Part shown: piece after piece, positions 30,775-42,400 of the stretch
Position numbering within the stretch: position 1 is the first letter of the stretch
Layout of the letters: every line of letters begins with the position of its first letter
Origin: a virus
Virus record (IMG/VR): IMGVR_UViG_3300008117_000092
Span: 1-59,782 of that record
Strand: one strand, 5' to 3'
Length of the DNA stretch: 59,782 nt
Made by a program: the position numbers and the translations under genes
Notes under the pieces: generated by a model
What the model saw: only the letters and a program-made list of their open reading frames with translations
The model's database searches: none
Told to the model about the DNA's origin: nothing

Positions 30775-32409
30775 CTAACTGTTGAGTTTGACAATAGCTT
30801 CAATAGTACCTTCTCCATTGTCTAATTTATCCTGTAAGCTTCGACCAATTACATTAAACGGTGAAAGTTCATTTTTTGCGCCAGCTCTAGCTAAACCATT
30901 GCCTGCACTAACTAAGCGATCGCCTTTACGGATCTTTCCTACTACTCTAACGGGAACTCTACCATTTACTGCTACTGGTGGGTGGGTTTCGTCTGAACCT
31001 GCAGCTCCATTCATGAGATAAGCTGCTCTTGTACTTATGACGCCAAACACATCTTCACTCAATTCCTCAGCGGCTGCTGTGATCTCTTTTGCACCACCAA
31101 GTGCAACAACTGTACCAGGATCATATGGTTGATCAGTTTCAAATCTTTCTGCCAAGTCAGCATACTGTGCTTGTACAGAAACACCATAAAAAGTGTTAAA
31201 CCACATTCCTGTGCTGCCTAGATTAACTGTGGTATTTGACGTAGGCAGTATTGACCCTGACGCAAATACTGTATGAACATTGGCATTTGCAGCAAAAACA
31301 TTACCAATCAACATACTCTGACTGAAAACATTGCTCCATCTATTAGTAGTATTGCCCAAAGTGTAAGTTACATTGGCGCTGGGATTTAAACTTGCTGTAA
31401 ATGTACTTACACCGGTTCCACTACCAAGTTGGTTGTCAACGTAACTTTTTGTAGCTAATGTAAGAGCAGGCGACGAAACTGTGGGGTTGGCATAGGCTTC
31501 GGGTAATCCTGTTTGATAATTTCCACGCAAGAATGGAGTTTGAACACCTCCAGTTTTTAGGCTTAAAATTAAATCTCGATTGTTTGTCTGATTTCTTAAA
31601 GTTACCACACCGCTGCTGACAGAGCCTACAAAATCACCAGATTGCCCAAATGTAATGCCCCCATCGCTGGCAGCACCACTCAGTGTTAGTGCTCCTGTGA
31701 TTGTGCCTGATGTGTCGTTTCTCAAGAAACTGGTACCTGGTACTTTAACTCCACTTACTGATAAAGATAACGCAACATCTGCATTTCCGTAATAGGCCTG
31801 ACTCAAATCAGTGCTTAAATTCAAGCCTCGGTTGATTTGTGCAAATCCGCTTACGGCTGTAGTAAATGTGTTTTCCTTGCTCCAGATACCTACTAAAACA
31901 TTGTTAATAAAAAACTTTAAAACCACGTAAGTGGCTGCTGGACTCAATGCAGCCACAGTGTCAGGAATAGCACCTGAATTACCAGTTGCAGTTGTAGCAG
32001 CTGGTCCAATAGTAATCCAGGTACTGCCATTCCATACTTTAAGCTGGCCGTTAACAGTATCATACCATTGTTCGCCTGGTACTGGTGTAGTATTAAAACT
32101 ACTGGCATAGGTCATTGTGGCAATAGTTTTCCAAACTGCATTAGCTGTGCCTTTGGTGGTTGCTGTGTTAATGTTCAGGTATTTGCTTGAAGTGTTCCAC
32201 CAAAGTTGTCCAGGAAGCGGCGCCGATGGCTGACTTCCGTTGGCAAAATTTTCTAGCAATCTTACCATGTTTTGATTCAAAAATATACCGTAGCCGGGAT
32301 AGTTTTTACCAACTAGTGTTAGACTGGTGTTTGTGTTATCAATTGTTCCGTCGGGCAATCCACCACTAATTAAATTAGTCCCGTTAGTTAAGGTAATATT
32401 GTATGCCAT
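30775..32409 (-). CDS. tail fibre protein with peptidase-G2-like C-terminus
   Basis: The 544-residue protein has three regions. Residues 1-80 form an anchor domain (TNTSLTLVGKNYPGYGIFLN, LLENFANGSQP, PGQLWWNTSS) that is shared with the fibre protein at 34602-35717. The middle has fibre-type repeats such as PGEQWYDTVNGQLKVWNGST and a ISGGLPDGT-like start. The C-terminal 130 residues (YADLAERFETDQPYDPGTVV onward) resemble the peptidase G2-like intramolecular chaperone domains of phage tailspikes and fibres, which trimerise the fibre and may cleave themselves off. An ATAAATA motif lies 24 bases upstream of the start. Confidence 0.78.
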   Translation of the reverse strand: MAYNITLTNGTNLISGGLPDGTIDNTNTSLTLVGKNYPGYGIFLNQNMVRLLENFANGSQPSAPLPGQLWWNTSSKYLNINTATTKGTANAVWKTIATMTYASSFNTTPVPGEQWYDTVNGQLKVWNGSTWITIGPAATTATGNSGAIPDTVAALSPAATYVVLKFFINNVLVGIWSKENTFTTAVSGFAQINRGLNLSTDLSQAYYGNADVALSLSVSGVKVPGTSFLRNDTSGTITGALTLSGAASDGGITFGQSGDFVGSVSSGVVTLRNQTNNRDLILSLKTGGVQTPFLRGNYQTGLPEAYANPTVSSPALTLATKSYVDNQLGSGTGVSTFTASLNPSANVTYTLGNTTNRWSNVFSQSMLIGNVFAANANVHTVFASGSILPTSNTTVNLGSTGMWFNTFYGVSVQAQYADLAERFETDQPYDPGTVVALGGAKEITAAAEELSEDVFGVISTRAAYLMNGAAGSDETHPPVAVNGRVPVRVVGKIRKGDRLVSAGNGLARAGAKNELSPFNVIGRSLQDKLDNGEGTIEAIVKLNS

Positions 32410-32433
32410 TTTCTAAAATTCTCCAACTTTTAT

Positions 32434-32440
32434 TATTTAT
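32434..32440 (-). promoter_or_regulatory. T4-type late promoter motif, ATAAATA
   Basis: ATAAATA on the - strand, 24 bases upstream of the fibre gene that starts at 32409. It is the core of the T4 late consensus TATAAATA. It lies in the 67-base gap between the fibre genes. Confidence 0.5.
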
Positions 32441-32476
32441 GCGTGTATTATCAAGCAAGTAAAGCTTATATTAACG

Positions 32477-34600
32477 TTATGAGTAGTTTCTGTTGTTAGT
32501 ACCATAATCGTTTGGATTTTCAGTTGCAGTTGAATCTACACCTCCCGCCCCCATTGTTTTCCATTCATTATTTACTTTGACAAAAACAGAGTTGACTGCT
32601 TTCCATACTCCACTGACTTTTACAAATACTTCCGGAATTTGTTTCCATTCTCCACCAACTTTGACACTGCTTAATCCAAGCGGTTCAATTTCTAAAACTA
32701 CACGGCCATCTAAACCAGGGTTTCCTGGTCCAGGGTCTGTTGTAGTTGAATAGTTGTAAACACCTCCCCGACCTGGGTGAGCACCCATTCCATAAGAAAC
32801 TGTTGCTCCTATGCCACCTGCACCCCCTTGACCGTACCTTGAGTTGTAATACTGCGTGCCTGCGCCTGTTGTGGCTGGATATACGGGATAATTGCCTCCA
32901 CATTCACCGAAAAACCCTGTTCCGCCCCAAGGGGTGTATCCGTAATGGAATCCCAGGCTATCCCCTGATGCTCTACTCATGCCACCTTGGCCGCCCGGAT
33001 AACCACCGCCACCACCACCGCCACCGCCACCAACATCACTGGCTGGTACGTCTCTACCATTTTCCCCGCGTTTGTCACTGCCTATTGAAATTCCTATTAT
33101 TTTAGATATATCAACATAAGTGCTATCTGAAATTCCCTCTACTGGATCAAACGATCCACCTTCGATGCCTATAAATGCATGACCACGTCTACGCTTGCCC
33201 CATGACTCGGTTCTAGTAGATCCAAATTTTGTTTGAAGCACAGCTCGCTCAGCTGCCGAAAACGCACATGCATCAGCTGACAATAAAATTAAAATTTTTC
33301 CTGCCGGAACAGAATTCAAATAGCCTTCTAATCCAGAGGTCCATGGGTTAGCCCAGGTATCAAAACGTCTATAACTTTCTAATGCCAAAGTAGTTGGATT
33401 TACAACAGCCACGTTGTGTCCCCTACCGGTTGATGCAATTCTACGAGTACCTAATGTAAAATAATACCTATCCCAATTGCCACCATCTATATTGTAATTT
33501 GAACTATGAACTGTTATTTGAGTATTCATAGCATTTTTAGTTATGTCAGCATTTGAATCACCAGTTCCTTGAGTGCCGTTTGCAAACTGATCTGGGGTCA
33601 TGCCAGACCCGCCGCCACCGCCACCACCACCGGCAACAATTACCGGGTTACTGTTGACCAATACCCCTGATGCGCCACCACCTCCTCCACCGCCAGTACC
33701 GCCACCATTGTATTGCGGGGTGTACCCACCAACACCATAATATCCTGAGCGTCCTCTACCGCCTTGTCCGCCTCGACCGCCGTTGTAGCTTTGTGTTGCT
33801 TGACCACCTACCAATGTCCTACTAGCACCCCCTACACCACCAGGTGTATTACCTCCATCGTATGGAGCGCCTCTAAAAACTGTACTTGGTTTACCACCTG
33901 ACCCTACAAACACTTCTACCTCATCGCCGGCCTCGACTGTAAAGGTTGTTGTATTGTACAAGCCCGGTGAACCTCTACCACCAGGTGCTGCATAAGTGGT
34001 GCTTCCGCCGTACCAGTTACTAGGCTGATCATATCCAGCGCCGCCTGCACCTCCTGCTCCCCATACATGAGCGGTTATTATGGCAGGGTAATCTGCAGTG
34101 AAAACATATCTACCAATAGCACCAGTTCCAGGAGTTCGTGTACTCCATGCTACGTCACCAATGGACGTCACTGTTTGAAATTCTGAACCTTGTCTAATAG
34201 TAAGGACTGAACTAACTTCTCGAGAAATAGTAACAGCGACTCCGGCCACATCACCCCCATTGTTTGCATTAATGACTATATCCATTAAGCCTCCGGGGTG
34301 ATATACTCTGGTGCTTGTTCCTAAATTAGTTCTATTAATACCGGTATCAAAACGGTACAAGATAACTGTCGTTCCGTTTACTGTAACCGATCCGCCATTG
34401 TCAACTGTGCCAACGACATAATAATAACCTTGTTGAAGTTCAATCTTGCGTCTGATCGTTATTGACTCAACTATCGAACGATCGCTATTCCAAACAGCGT
34501 ATGTGTTTTGAAATGAACCCCAACGGCTGTCTGATCTCGGCACAAGTGTTTCAGTACCAGGCTGCACTACATATTCTTTTATGATTTTTTTTCCGGACAT
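32477..34600 (-). CDS. glycine-rich tail fibre protein with ILEI/PANDER-like domain
   Basis: A 707-residue fibre. The N-terminal 170 residues form a folded region (MSGKKIIKEYVVQPGTETLV onward). A Gly-rich region with poly-Gly runs follows from about 180 to 330. Inside it, about residues 360-480, is a separate domain with RGHNVAVVNPTTLALESYRR, PAGKILILLSADACAFSAAE and RRRGHAFIGIEGG, which matches the ILEI/PANDER fold (as in FAM3/POMGNT1 stem). In POMGNT1 that fold binds glycans, so a receptor role is plausible. The glycine-rich part then resumes to about 620, and the C-terminal repeat is VKVGGEWKQIPEVFVKVSGV. No Shine-Dalgarno sequence is seen; the TGA of the preceding gene is one base away. 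Confidence 0.78.
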   Translation of the reverse strand: MSGKKIIKEYVVQPGTETLVPRSDSRWGSFQNTYAVWNSDRSIVESITIRRKIELQQGYYYVVGTVDNGGSVTVNGTTVILYRFDTGINRTNLGTSTRVYHPGGLMDIVINANNGGDVAGVAVTISREVSSVLTIRQGSEFQTVTSIGDVAWSTRTPGTGAIGRYVFTADYPAIITAHVWGAGGAGGAGYDQPSNWYGGSTTYAAPGGRGSPGLYNTTTFTVEAGDEVEVFVGSGGKPSTVFRGAPYDGGNTPGGVGGASRTLVGGQATQSYNGGRGGQGGRGRSGYYGVGGYTPQYNGGGTGGGGGGGASGVLVNSNPVIVAGGGGGGGGSGMTPDQFANGTQGTGDSNADITKNAMNTQITVHSSNYNIDGGNWDRYYFTLGTRRIASTGRGHNVAVVNPTTLALESYRRFDTWANPWTSGLEGYLNSVPAGKILILLSADACAFSAAERAVLQTKFGSTRTESWGKRRRGHAFIGIEGGSFDPVEGISDSTYVDISKIIGISIGSDKRGENGRDVPASDVGGGGGGGGGGYPGGQGGMSRASGDSLGFHYGYTPWGGTGFFGECGGNYPVYPATTGAGTQYYNSRYGQGGAGGIGATVSYGMGAHPGRGGVYNYSTTTDPGPGNPGLDGRVVLEIEPLGLSSVKVGGEWKQIPEVFVKVSGVWKAVNSVFVKVNNEWKTMGAGGVDSTATENPNDYGTNNRNYS
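33001..33033 (-). repeat. poly-glycine codon tract 1
   Basis: A GGT/GGC run encoding about ten consecutive glycines within the fibre gene. On the + strand it reads as CCACCGCC repeats. Such tracts can form a polyglycine-II bundle in phage fibre tips. Confidence 0.6.
33607..33712 (-). repeat. poly-glycine codon tracts 2 and 3
   Basis: Two further GGN runs, at about 33607-33633 and 33674-33712, encode strings of glycine in the same fibre protein. They frame the start of the ILEI/PANDER-like domain. Confidence 0.6.
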
Positions 34601-34601
34601 G

Positions 34602-35717
34602 TCAAGGAGTGTACTTAAACCAAAAGTCGCCGTTGTTTCCTAAAGCGTTATTTGGGTCGCTTGTGCTAACAAATTTTCTACTGCCGTCCCAATATTCTGA
34701 TCGAATCATTACATAGTTAGTGGTTGCAATTTGAGTTGTATTTGCGCCGAATGCCGCGGTGGGTGCAGTAGGCGTTCCAGTTAGAGTAGGACTATTTAAT
34801 GGAGCCTTTAGTGCTAAATTTGCTGTCACTCCTACATCAATGGCAGTGTTTACAGCATCAAGTCTATTGTTTACATTGGTTATATTTACATTGGCTGCAT
34901 CTACTCGTGCATTGGCAGCTGCCACGTTGGCAATCATGGCAGTGTTGACTGCTATGGTCTGATCCCGTCTCACTACTAAATTGGCGTTGATAATATTTAC
35001 ATTGGCAGTTAGTGCAGTATCTATTGCAGTATTGATGCTGTTCACCCTAGCAATGGTATCACGCAGTGCTATCTGTGCATTTGCGGCTATTATATTTGCC
35101 TTGATTTGATTTTCTTCGCTGGTTCTTATTGCCAAGTTTGCATTTATAATGTTAACATTTGATACTAAATTTGTATTGGCTCTTGATTGTAGTGCTTGTA
35201 ATTCGCTGTCTACATAAAGTTTTGTAGTTACACCAAAATTTGTTGAGGCATTACCATAAACATCAATCAATCCTGTATTACCATCAACATGCAAAACTCT
35301 TGAGCTCACGCCATTCACATTTGCATAAAAACTTACATTACCAACATTGGCCGAATTGGTAATTTGAACATTGCCATCTAAATCTTTTAATGCAAAATTA
35401 TAAGGGCCAAATTGTATGTTTCCTGCTACATCAAGATTGCCTTGTATATCACTACCAACAATAACCCAAGTGTTTGCAGTAGTGTAAGCTTTTAAATTGT
35501 TGACACTGGTGTCAAACCATAATTGTCCATGGATGGGATTGGCTGGACTGTTACCAAATGCAAAGTTCTCTAATAGATGTACAAAATTTTCGTTTGTTTG
35601 ATCGCCATAATTTTGTACTAACCGTCCAAACAGTGTAAGACTTGTGCTAGTAGTATCTTTGGTACCATCTAATACTACAATTACTGATCCGTCGGTTTTA
35701 TTTACAAAATATGACAT
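34602..35717 (-). CDS. tail fibre protein with coiled-coil-type repeat shaft
   Basis: A 371-residue fibre protein. Residues 1-85 form the anchor (STSLTLFGRLVQNYGDQTNE, HLLENFAFGNSPANPIHGQL) that is shared with the fibre at 30775-32409. Residues 180-300 form a long periodic stretch (NVNIINANL repeated twice, with ANAQIALRD-type turns), probably a trimeric helical shaft. The C-terminal part has the fibre repeat LNSPTLTGTPTAPTAAFGAN-(TTQIATTNYV), known from phage tail fibre collections. The final 20 residues look like a compact tip. A good Shine-Dalgarno AGGA precedes the ATG. Confidence 0.78.
   Translation of the reverse strand: MSYFVNKTDGSVIVVLDGTKDTTSTSLTLFGRLVQNYGDQTNENFVHLLENFAFGNSPANPIHGQLWFDTSVNNLKAYTTANTWVIVGSDIQGNLDVAGNIQFGPYNFALKDLDGNVQITNSANVGNVSFYANVNGVSSRVLHVDGNTGLIDVYGNASTNFGVTTKLYVDSELQALQSRANTNLVSNVNIINANLAIRTSEENQIKANIIAANAQIALRDTIARVNSINTAIDTALTANVNIINANLVVRRDQTIAVNTAMIANVAAANARVDAANVNITNVNNRLDAVNTAIDVGVTANLALKAPLNSPTLTGTPTAPTAAFGANTTQIATTNYVMIRSEYWDGSRKFVSTSDPNNALGNNGDFWFKYTP
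34840..35180 (-). repeat. internal repeats in the fibre shaft
   Basis: The DNA encodes NVNIINANL twice, with similar helical segments before and after (about residues 180-290 of the protein). The period is not exact. It indicates a triple-helical shaft; oligomer state is inferred. Confidence 0.5.
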
Positions 35718-35722
35718 TGCGT

Positions 35723-36427
35723 TTATCCTATGCTACTTAAATTTGTTAGTGTTTGAATTCGTACTGTATAATCAATCTGTATCAATCTGTTTAGGCTTTT
35801 TTGTACAGGATGAAATATAACATGTGTTAACAACTTGCCTGTAGTGGCCAAGCCGGATGATCCATCGTTGCTACGAGCTTTTAAACCCAATTCATCAAAG
35901 GTATATGTATCTTCTAAATTTGTGCTGTTATCAAATGCACTTTGCCCAGCGGGTTCACCGTAATCTAACAAACAACTTATTACAATATCTGTGTAAACAC
36001 GGCCCGGCACATGCCTAATTTCTATCTTGTTTCTAGTTGGGTCGGCATTTAATGCGCTGGTATTATCTACAATTTTAGCAAAAGTTGGATTATACAAGTT
36101 ACTGTTACTGGTGTTTACATTAGGCGGCAGATAATTAATAATACCAGTTGGATCTACACTGGTACCACCATTACCAAAATGCATTTCGTAAATGTAGTTC
36201 TGTCCTTTGTTTGCTAGATTGTAAGCTATTGCTTCACTAATATTTTCATAGTGAATAGCATTACGTTTATCAATGTAAACTTGTCCAGATTCTGGATCAA
36301 ATATCTTGATGTGACCCTGAACGTGTATGCCACTAACTTCGTTGGGCTTTGAATTGTTTTCAGTAGAATTTTTGTTTAAATCTTCCATATTTTTATCCAT
36401 ATTACTATTTAGTTTGGCATCTGTCAT
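35723..36427 (-). CDS. virion structural protein, 234 aa (in gp8 position)
   Basis: It begins with about 35 polar residues, then HVQGHIKIFDPESGQVYIDK, AIAYNLANKGQNYIYEMHFG, and a beta-rich C-terminal part ending LIQIDYTVRIQTLTNLSSIG. The protein follows the giant protein by ATGA, in the place where T4 has gp8 behind gp7. T4 gp8 is 334 residues; I see no clear sequence match, so only the position suggests a gp8 role. It is most likely a baseplate wedge or fibre-attachment component. The true start may be one of two later methionines in the polar N-terminus. Confidence 0.6.
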   Translation of the reverse strand: MTDAKLNSNMDKNMEDLNKNSTENNSKPNEVSGIHVQGHIKIFDPESGQVYIDKRNAIHYENISEAIAYNLANKGQNYIYEMHFGNGGTSVDPTGIINYLPPNVNTSNSNLYNPTFAKIVDNTSALNADPTRNKIEIRHVPGRVYTDIVISCLLDYGEPAGQSAFDNSTNLEDTYTFDELGLKARSNDGSSGLATTGKLLTHVIFHPVQKSLNRLIQIDYTVRIQTLTNLSSIG

Positions 36428-39400
36428 GGTATATAACTAGGCTCCGATCTAATAAATTGTGCACCTAAAGTAGTACTGTTTTCAAGCGTTGTGCCAAATT
36501 GCTCCCAAATGTTACTACGCAACAGTGGAGTGTTCGATAGAACCACGTTACCATTGGCGTAAATTGATCCTAGTGTTGTGATAGACAACACATTTGCTGT
36601 GGTGCTTGAAACGCCATTGGTCAAACTGGCTATGTTTACCCTTGTGCCTAAATTTGCAGCAGTTTGGAAAATGCCAGTTACATTTCCAACAGCAACTACA
36701 TTGCTGGAAATTACACTACCTAATATTCTCGCGTTACCAGTATTACCAATAAATTGTGTTATATAGTCACCTATATTAGCTGTTATGTTTGCGCTCAGTG
36801 TCAGCTTAAAAGTTACATCGGAAGTCACCTTAACATTGCCTGAAACTGTCACAGGATTAAAAATCTGTGCGTTTGGTATCAACTGTGCTGAGCTAGAGTC
36901 TGACACAGTGTTTCCTGTTAATATAATGTTGGCGATGCCTGTACCATCTACACCTCTACGCAATTGTCTTAACGAATTCAATTTGATCAATTGAATATTT
37001 GCCGAGTTTACGTATGCGTTTGCGTTAGCATACACATTCCCCTTGGTGAGATAAACGTTGCTGTTTAGTGCAATTAAGGTGTTAACAGGCACATTGGTGT
37101 TTGCTGTCCAAGCTACAGCAGTTGACATTTTGGCAAAATCATATTTTTGATAGTAATATATTCTTTCGCCGTTAATAAACACTATACCTGGGTTTCCTAG
37201 CTCGGCACCCGGAGTTGGTAACTTGCTGGCATCAACAACTAAAATTTCGTCATCAGCTAAATTTAAATTGGCCGACAACGTTGTAGTTGCATTTGCACTT
37301 ATTCTAGTATATTCAATGTTTGCACTCATTGGTTGGAAAACTCTGTAACCATAAGTGGCGGTGTTGCCGGCGGTGTTACTAAACACTCGCATTTCCACAG
37401 CATCATACAGTCTGCCCGGAATCAATTCTTCAGGTGCATGACTTGAGTACGCATCTACATAAGCACCACCAACGATATTGATATCCTGCGGTCTGATACC
37501 CAAGTTACTGTCTAGATATGTGCTGTAAATGTTTGAATCCAGTGAGTCTTTGAGATCTAGATAACTAATTTTGACATCAACATTACCGCCAGTGTTTATT
37601 TCTGCTATGTTCGATGCCACTGTCACTCCGTTGATAGTGACCGCATTGCCTTCGGATACTGCGAATGCCGGCGTTGCATATATGATAGACAGATATTGTG
37701 AATTGACCACAGATTCTAAAACATAGGCATTGGCAGTATTGTTAGCCTGTGTAATCCAATCGCCCACGTTGGCGGTGACAGGATTATCTAACAGTATTTT
37801 CCATGTTGATTCAACTGGTTGCCCGGTCAATGTCATTGAATCTCTACTTACATTAACAATTGTAAAATATCCATTGTTCTGGAAATTAAACGGAACATTG
37901 GCTTCAATTCTAATGCTTTGATCTACTTCAAAACCTGAATTAACAAAATCAAAAGCCGCAATATTACCGCTGTCAATTGTTAATCCTTCGTAATTGAATG
38001 AAACAATGTTGCTAGAGACTTCAAATGCATTAGCTCTAAAGTTGATACCTTGTACAAAGTTACCAGGATAACTAACCCCATTTATCAATTGACTTAGATT
38101 TTTTCCTGGCATACCAACTTCAGGATCATAATATGCTATTACTCGGTCAATTGCATTCAGTAACACATTTCCACTATCAAGTTTGGAATATCTAGTATAG
38201 TCAAATACGGCTTGACTGGTCACATTGGCGTTAGTAGCCAAAAACGCTTGGTTATTGTAAACAACAATGTTTCCTGAAGTTATATAAACGTTACTTGCAT
38301 CAACTGCTGTATTGCCTGCTACCACTATAGTATTTGCATAGGCCGTGTTTGGTTGCCATACAACAAGATTACTTGTGTAATCTACTCTATCAAATTTAAG
38401 TGTAGTATCAATGCTTCTTACTAAATTGTAACTTAAATAAGCTAAACTTAAATTTCCTGCAGGAGCATAGTATTCATTTTTTAACAGTGGATATGCAGTT
38501 GCACCAACTCCGTCACCATTGATAAACACATTTGGTGTCGAAGTATATCCTGATCCAGGATTGGTCACTGTAATTCCGCTGATTTTTCCGTTGCCAAATA
38601 TTGTGGTAATAGCAGCAGCACCTGAACCACCGCCGCCGGTAATTTCTACATTTGGAGGCAATGTATAATTTAATCCAATATTTCCAATTATGTAATCTGT
38701 AACTTTGAATTTGTAGTGATCGTACCAGTCTGAATATAATTCGCTGGTAAACAAATCTGCATCCGCAGGATTTGCCACGTCCGGACTTTTGTACACTCGG
38801 CTTTGACTGTCATAAGCACTTGGTAAATCAAAATCAGTCCAATTTCCATATGCATCGTCTTGTTTTCTATAAATTGGAATGTATTCTCTAACGATGGTTC
38901 TATAAGGTTTTACCTCATTGATATAATCATTGTAGAAATTTTGATTGTCTCTAACATAATTAGGAAACTCCGCTAATTCTCTGAGATTATGAAATACGTC
39001 AATAAAACTTGTTTTAAAGATCCAGTCTGGGCTCTTTTGCTCGGCAAAAATGTAATTGATTAAAGTAAGGAATAGAGTGTTAAACTCGGTGCTTAAATCA
39101 TTGATCAAAATTTCTCTATAAACACTATCGTAAATATTTTGCAGTTCTTTAACTGGCTGAGAATCGTATTGATTAGTGTCATAGACTATGCTATCGTATC
39201 CTGCTCCTACGCTGACATCATAAACAGTAGAATTAATTTGTGCTGTGCCGTTTTGAGCTGCAATTAGATCAAATGAACCATCGGCTAACACTTCGTAAAT
39301 TAACCAAGTTCCTTGTCCACTGTCCAGTACTTTTATATAATCTCCTTGGGACACCAAAAGAGCCTGAGTATCGCTGTAAAGATTGACAGTAAAGTTTATG

Positions 39401-42400
39401 TCTTTGCCGTTTACAAATGATTCAGCATACCAATCTGTTGGCGTCCAAAACAAAGTTGTTGCATAACTTTGTAATTTAAACACCTCAAAACTGTCTGTAG
39501 CGGAATTAAAACTGTAAATGCTCCATCTTCCTTCATATGTACTATCACTGGTTATTAACACTTTATAACCATTAGGATAAGCCTCTGTGTCAAGATATGA
39601 TAAATCGTCAACGTTGTCTGTTTGTGTATCAAAACCTGATGAAGGTAGAGGATCATTTAAGTATAAAGAAAATGGATTTCTTGATAATAGAATAGGATAT
39701 CTAATTAAGATTTCATTAAGCGTTTCTACATAATTTTGTAATGCTGGTAATCTATTTAAAAGCAATGATTGTCTTGGACTGTTTAAGATTCCTAGCTTGT
39801 TCTGAACTGTTAATAAAGGATCTGGTATAGAATAACCATTGATATCAAATCCACTCAAACTGTCTTTTAATTTTGTTATCACTCTTTGAGGAATAGATTG
39901 TGCATCTGATCCTTGTTGCACCAATTGCCATTCGTTGTGAATTAAATTGGTATTTCTAACTGTGGACGTATTCAAATGTATCGCAATATCATTTCCACTT
40001 AATGTTTCAGTTATGTTATAAACTGCCACAGCATTAGGCTTTAATAAAGCAAGATACGGAATGTCTTGATCTTTTGGATTAGTAATATAAGATTCAAGAG
40101 ACTTGGAACTCAATGTTCTTAATGCTCTATTAACATCTACAGTTGTTTTTCCGGACACCCAATAGTAATATTTTTGACTAATAATACCAGTTACTGGGTC
40201 TACAATTGTTACAGATGAATAAGCAGAATCATCTGCGTACCTTGCTATGCCAGTACCTTCAGATATAGCATACTGACTTGGTAAAAAGTCACTTTCTACC
40301 CATTCATATACTGTTACCTGGCTACCTGGAAATAGACTGCCCCAATTTTTTACTCTGTACTGAATCGAACCTTGTTCGTAATCAATAAAACTTACTGTTG
40401 ATAAATCAAACCAGGTTTTACCCACTTGCTTGTTTGACCAATAAAAGTTTGTGTTATTGATTGTGTCAGATCTATTAGAACTATTATAGCTGGCAGGATC
40501 ATATTCTTCTTTGAAATCCAATTCTTGTTCTACTACTCCCAACAGTTTGCCTTTAGCTGGATCCAAATAGTCAAAAAAGTCTATAATATTCTGATTTACT
40601 GTGTTGTATATAAATGAACTATTTACAGCACCAATATCTACTCTTGGTTCTTTATTCCTAATCAAGGTCCATCCAGATTTTGAATTTTGATTGTAATAAA
40701 AATATATGCTGCCGCCTTCGGGTACAATGTCATAATCATTGGATACACCAACTGTCAAATACTCGCCTCGCAATGCAATACCGGCTCCAAAATTAAAACC
40801 TGTGTCAAGATCCGGTCCTGACAATTTTTGCGAATATGCAAACAATGAAGGGTTGTCCACATCCTCGTATGGGTTGGGCATAAGATTGTATAGGTATACT
40901 GCTCCGCTATCTGTGATAAGTTGTACAAACTTTGTACCAGTTCCGTCAAAAGTTGTTGCTGTGCCTTCGTTGGCATCAAAAGTAGTGAGGATAGCTGTAT
41001 CAGCTCCGTTACTACCAATGGCCAATGTATTGATGGTCTGATCAACTGTTAGTGATGTACCAAAGGTTTCTCCGATGCTTTCTGGATGCTTAATTGTTTG
41101 AACAAATTTATACTGCTGTATACCTAGATCAGACAGCGCGGTTCCACTAGATTTGCCATTTAAAATATTAAGTTTTTCAGCAATTACTACTACATCGCTG
41201 ATTATTTTTAATTTGTTGTCTACATTAGATGCAGTTACCCCTGGTATGTTGGCACCATTGATATTATTAATAACAGAAGCAAGTGTTGTGCCTGTGAATG
41301 TAACTATCACATTGTTGATACTGAGTTGATCTCCTAGCGTAACTGTCGGATTTGACACTGTGCCTATTATTTGACCATAAACTCTACCTACATTGAGACA
41401 TCTAGTAACCAGACCTGAAATATAATTGGCTTCTTTGTAATTAGGACTAGACACATATAAGTTACAACCGCTGTTGCACATGGCTAGCAAAGACCCAAAT
41501 TTTCCGCCTTCTAGTCCAACTGTCTCGGGATAAATTGTTTCGTCGTATATAATCTGATTGAATTCTACTTTTATACGATTTCCGGGTGCCAATACTGGAG
41601 TTCCTGGGTCACCGTACTGAATTGAATTTGAGCCAATCACTGTATACAAAGGAGTTACTCCAGCAGGTGCATTTGTAATATCGTAAATTAATTCATCATT
41701 CAGATATACTCTATATACTGGTCCAAAATTATAAGGAAACGTAAACGTATTTGTTACACCGTTGGTAACAATCTCTGCCACAGTAACGTGCCAGGTATCA
41801 ACAGTTCCAGCATTGACAAGTGAGTCGACTGTGGCAGTACTAGAACCAATTGCAAAAATATGGCCAGTGGTATCACAGGCCAATGCCGAACCATAACTTG
41901 AATTACTCGTTCCTGAGATACTAGAGAAAAACGAGTATTTGTTTATTCTCCTTAATATAGAAATTTCAAGCCCCACAGTGGGAGGAGATGTAAATGTAAG
42001 GTTGGTTACAGTGCCAACCGTGCTTACAGTAACAGTAATATCATTGGCTGGCGAGGCTCCGCCCAGACTGGTTCCTGGTATAGTAAGTGTGTCGGCAGCG
42101 GTATAACCAGTACCAGCATTCTCCAAGATAACTTCATACACTAAAGAAGAAACATCAAAGTATTTTTCTACAAAAAATGTAGCGCCGGATCCAGAACCGC
42201 CAGTGGCAGAAACTCCAGTATATGTAGCAGCAGATCCTGTTGCAGTTCCTGTAGAAGTAAATGCTGTAACACCTTGTGTGGCTGTACCTAGTGTGTAGTC
42301 TATGTAAGGAAAATATTGTGAATTTAAGGTGATTACATTCACTACAAAATCAATAGGATAAGTTGCAAATTCACTGAGCGTGTAACTAGTAGCACTTGAA

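Noticed and set aside
35723-36427. Assigning this 234-residue protein as gp8
   Set aside because: Only the position behind the giant protein supports it; no gp8 motif is visible and the length is shorter, so no symbol was given.
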